In this document: in pieces, positions 11,496 through 11,834 of the stretch
Layout of the letters: each line of letters starts with the position of its first letter
Position numbering within the stretch: position 1 is the first letter of the stretch
Assembly: GCA_964623735.1 (NCBI GenBank)
Contig: CAZUVE010000090.1
Location: forward strand, 1 to 11,834
DNA length: 11,834 nt
Reading direction: 5' to 3'
Origin: SW-9-67-25 sp964623735
GTDB lineage: Archaea; Halobacteriota; Halobacteria; Halobacteriales; Haloarculaceae
Notes under the pieces: model-generated
What the model was told of the DNA's origin: nothing
Database searches by the model: none
Seen by the model: only the letters and a program-made list of their open reading frames with translations
Position numbers and translations under genes: made by a program

Positions 11496-11547
11496 TGGTA
11501 TCCAAATATACGGCCGCTGTATTCCGTTCGGAGCAATACCGATACCA
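11496..11547 (+). repeat. Inverted repeat upstream of the second permease promoter
   Basis: TGGTATC at 11496-11502 and GATACCA at 11541-11547 are exact 7-bp inverted arms 38 bp apart, ending right beside the 22-bp promoter dyad at 11549. Between them is the AT-rich AAATATA. Its position parallels the 30-bp dyad upstream of the first permease, although the sequences differ. A regulator site is possible; chance cannot be excluded. Confidence 0.3.
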
Positions 11548-11548
11548 T

Positions 11549-11570
11549 ATATTTTTGGCCGAAAAACTAT
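11549..11570 (+). promoter_or_regulatory. 22-bp AT-rich dyad/promoter shared by both permease genes, copy 2
   Basis: The element has arms ATA-n-TTTT and AAAA-n-TAT around GGCCGA, an imperfect palindrome with seven of eight arm positions complementary. It matches 9930-9951 in sequence and in distance to the start codon (25 versus 26 bp). Its right end, AACTAT, lies where a TATA box for ATG 11596 would fall. Confidence 0.6.
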
Positions 11571-11595
11571 GCCCGCGAAAGGCCACCGTACGACA

Positions 11596-11834
11596 ATGCC
11601 AGGTGGAGGCCTCGAACGGAGTCTCGGACTCTATTCCACGATGATGATCAGTATGGGAGCGATGATCGGCAGCGGCATCTTCGTCCTGCCGGCACTGGGA
11701 TACAAGAAGGCCGGGCCGGCGGTGATTCTCGCGTACGTGCTCGCGGCCATCGTCGTCCTGCCGGCGGCGCTCTCGAAGGCGGAGATGGCGACCGCGATGC
11801 CCGAATCGGGCGGGACGTACCTCTACATCGACCG
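11596..11834 (+). CDS. APC-family amino acid permease, N-terminal part (second of a tandem pair; 3' truncated by window)
   Basis: An ATG at 11596 opens a frame that runs off the window end after 79 complete codons. It starts MPGGGLERSLGLYSTMMISM, then GAMIGSGIFVLPALGYKKAG and LPAALSKAEMATAMPESGGT, matching the first permease (9978-11375) at most positions from residue 6 on. The GSGIF substrate loop and helix 2-3 loop are intact. The pair looks like a tandem duplication whose promoters were kept, because the 22-bp dyad upstream is also shared. The visible differences (GYKKAGPAVILAYV versus GFLEAGPSVVIAYL) suggest an old rather than recent duplication. Whether the second copy is complete or carries an extra C-terminal domain cannot be seen. 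Confidence 0.88.
   Translation, partial: MPGGGLERSLGLYSTMMISMGAMIGSGIFVLPALGYKKAGPAVILAYVLAAIVVLPAALSKAEMATAMPESGGTYLYID

Noticed and set aside
1..11834. CRISPR array or insertion sequence
   Set aside because: No regularly spaced direct repeats, no transposase motifs and no terminal inverted repeats with target duplications were seen.

Overview
The window comes from a halophilic archaeon (class Halobacteria). It is GC-rich, its proteins are strongly acidic, it carries an archaeal A-type ATP synthase subunit and a halorhodopsin, and most genes have an AT-rich TATA-like box about 25-30 bp before the start codon, the arrangement expected for leaderless haloarchaeal transcripts. Genus cannot be fixed from the sequence; the rhodopsin resembles the Natronomonas-type halorhodopsin as I remember it.

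Left part (1-1877): the 3' end of atpB (A-ATPase subunit B), a 51-residue two-helix membrane protein that is easy to miss, then hop, a light-driven chloride pump with all its key residues and its own promoter, closed by a clear hairpin. atpD, which in haloarchaea usually follows atpB closely, does not appear in the next 11 kb.

Middle-left (2090-4530): four small or mid-size genes of unknown function, three of them membrane proteins, plus an internally deleted copy (2090-2236) of the small membrane protein at 3803-4033. The last gene, a soluble acidic protein of 136 residues, vaguely recalls the S24/LexA-like beta fold without catalytic residues.

Middle (4720-7095), minus strand: a solitary OLD-family ATPase with a TOPRIM-like C-terminal half whose second acidic motif looks degenerate, followed upstream by a 76-bp, highly self-complementary intergenic element and a 65-residue two-helix protein. 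A roughly 19-bp motif that includes the stop codon recurs at the ends of the OLD gene, the 65-residue gene and the first permease gene; a fourth, opposed copy builds the palindrome.

Right part (7142-11834): a CPA1/NhaP-type cation:proton antiporter fused to RCK (TrkA-N and TrkA-C) domains is divergent from an Lrp/AsnC regulator that itself ends in a TrkA-C domain. The two share a 108-bp promoter region containing an 8-bp inverted repeat around the antiporter TATA box. Two closely similar APC-family amino acid permeases follow in tandem (the second cut by the window end). Both have the same 22-bp AT-rich imperfect dyad at the same distance from their start codon, a strong candidate for a common operator/promoter, perhaps for the adjacent Lrp-type regulator. 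Together hop, the antiporter and the permeases form an ion- and solute-transport neighbourhood, which suits a salt-in halophile.

No tRNA, rRNA, CRISPR array or insertion sequence was recognised. No gene-free stretch exceeds 300 bases; the longest (1832-2089, 2717-2962, 3551-3802, 11376-11595) hold only the promoters, terminator and repeats listed.
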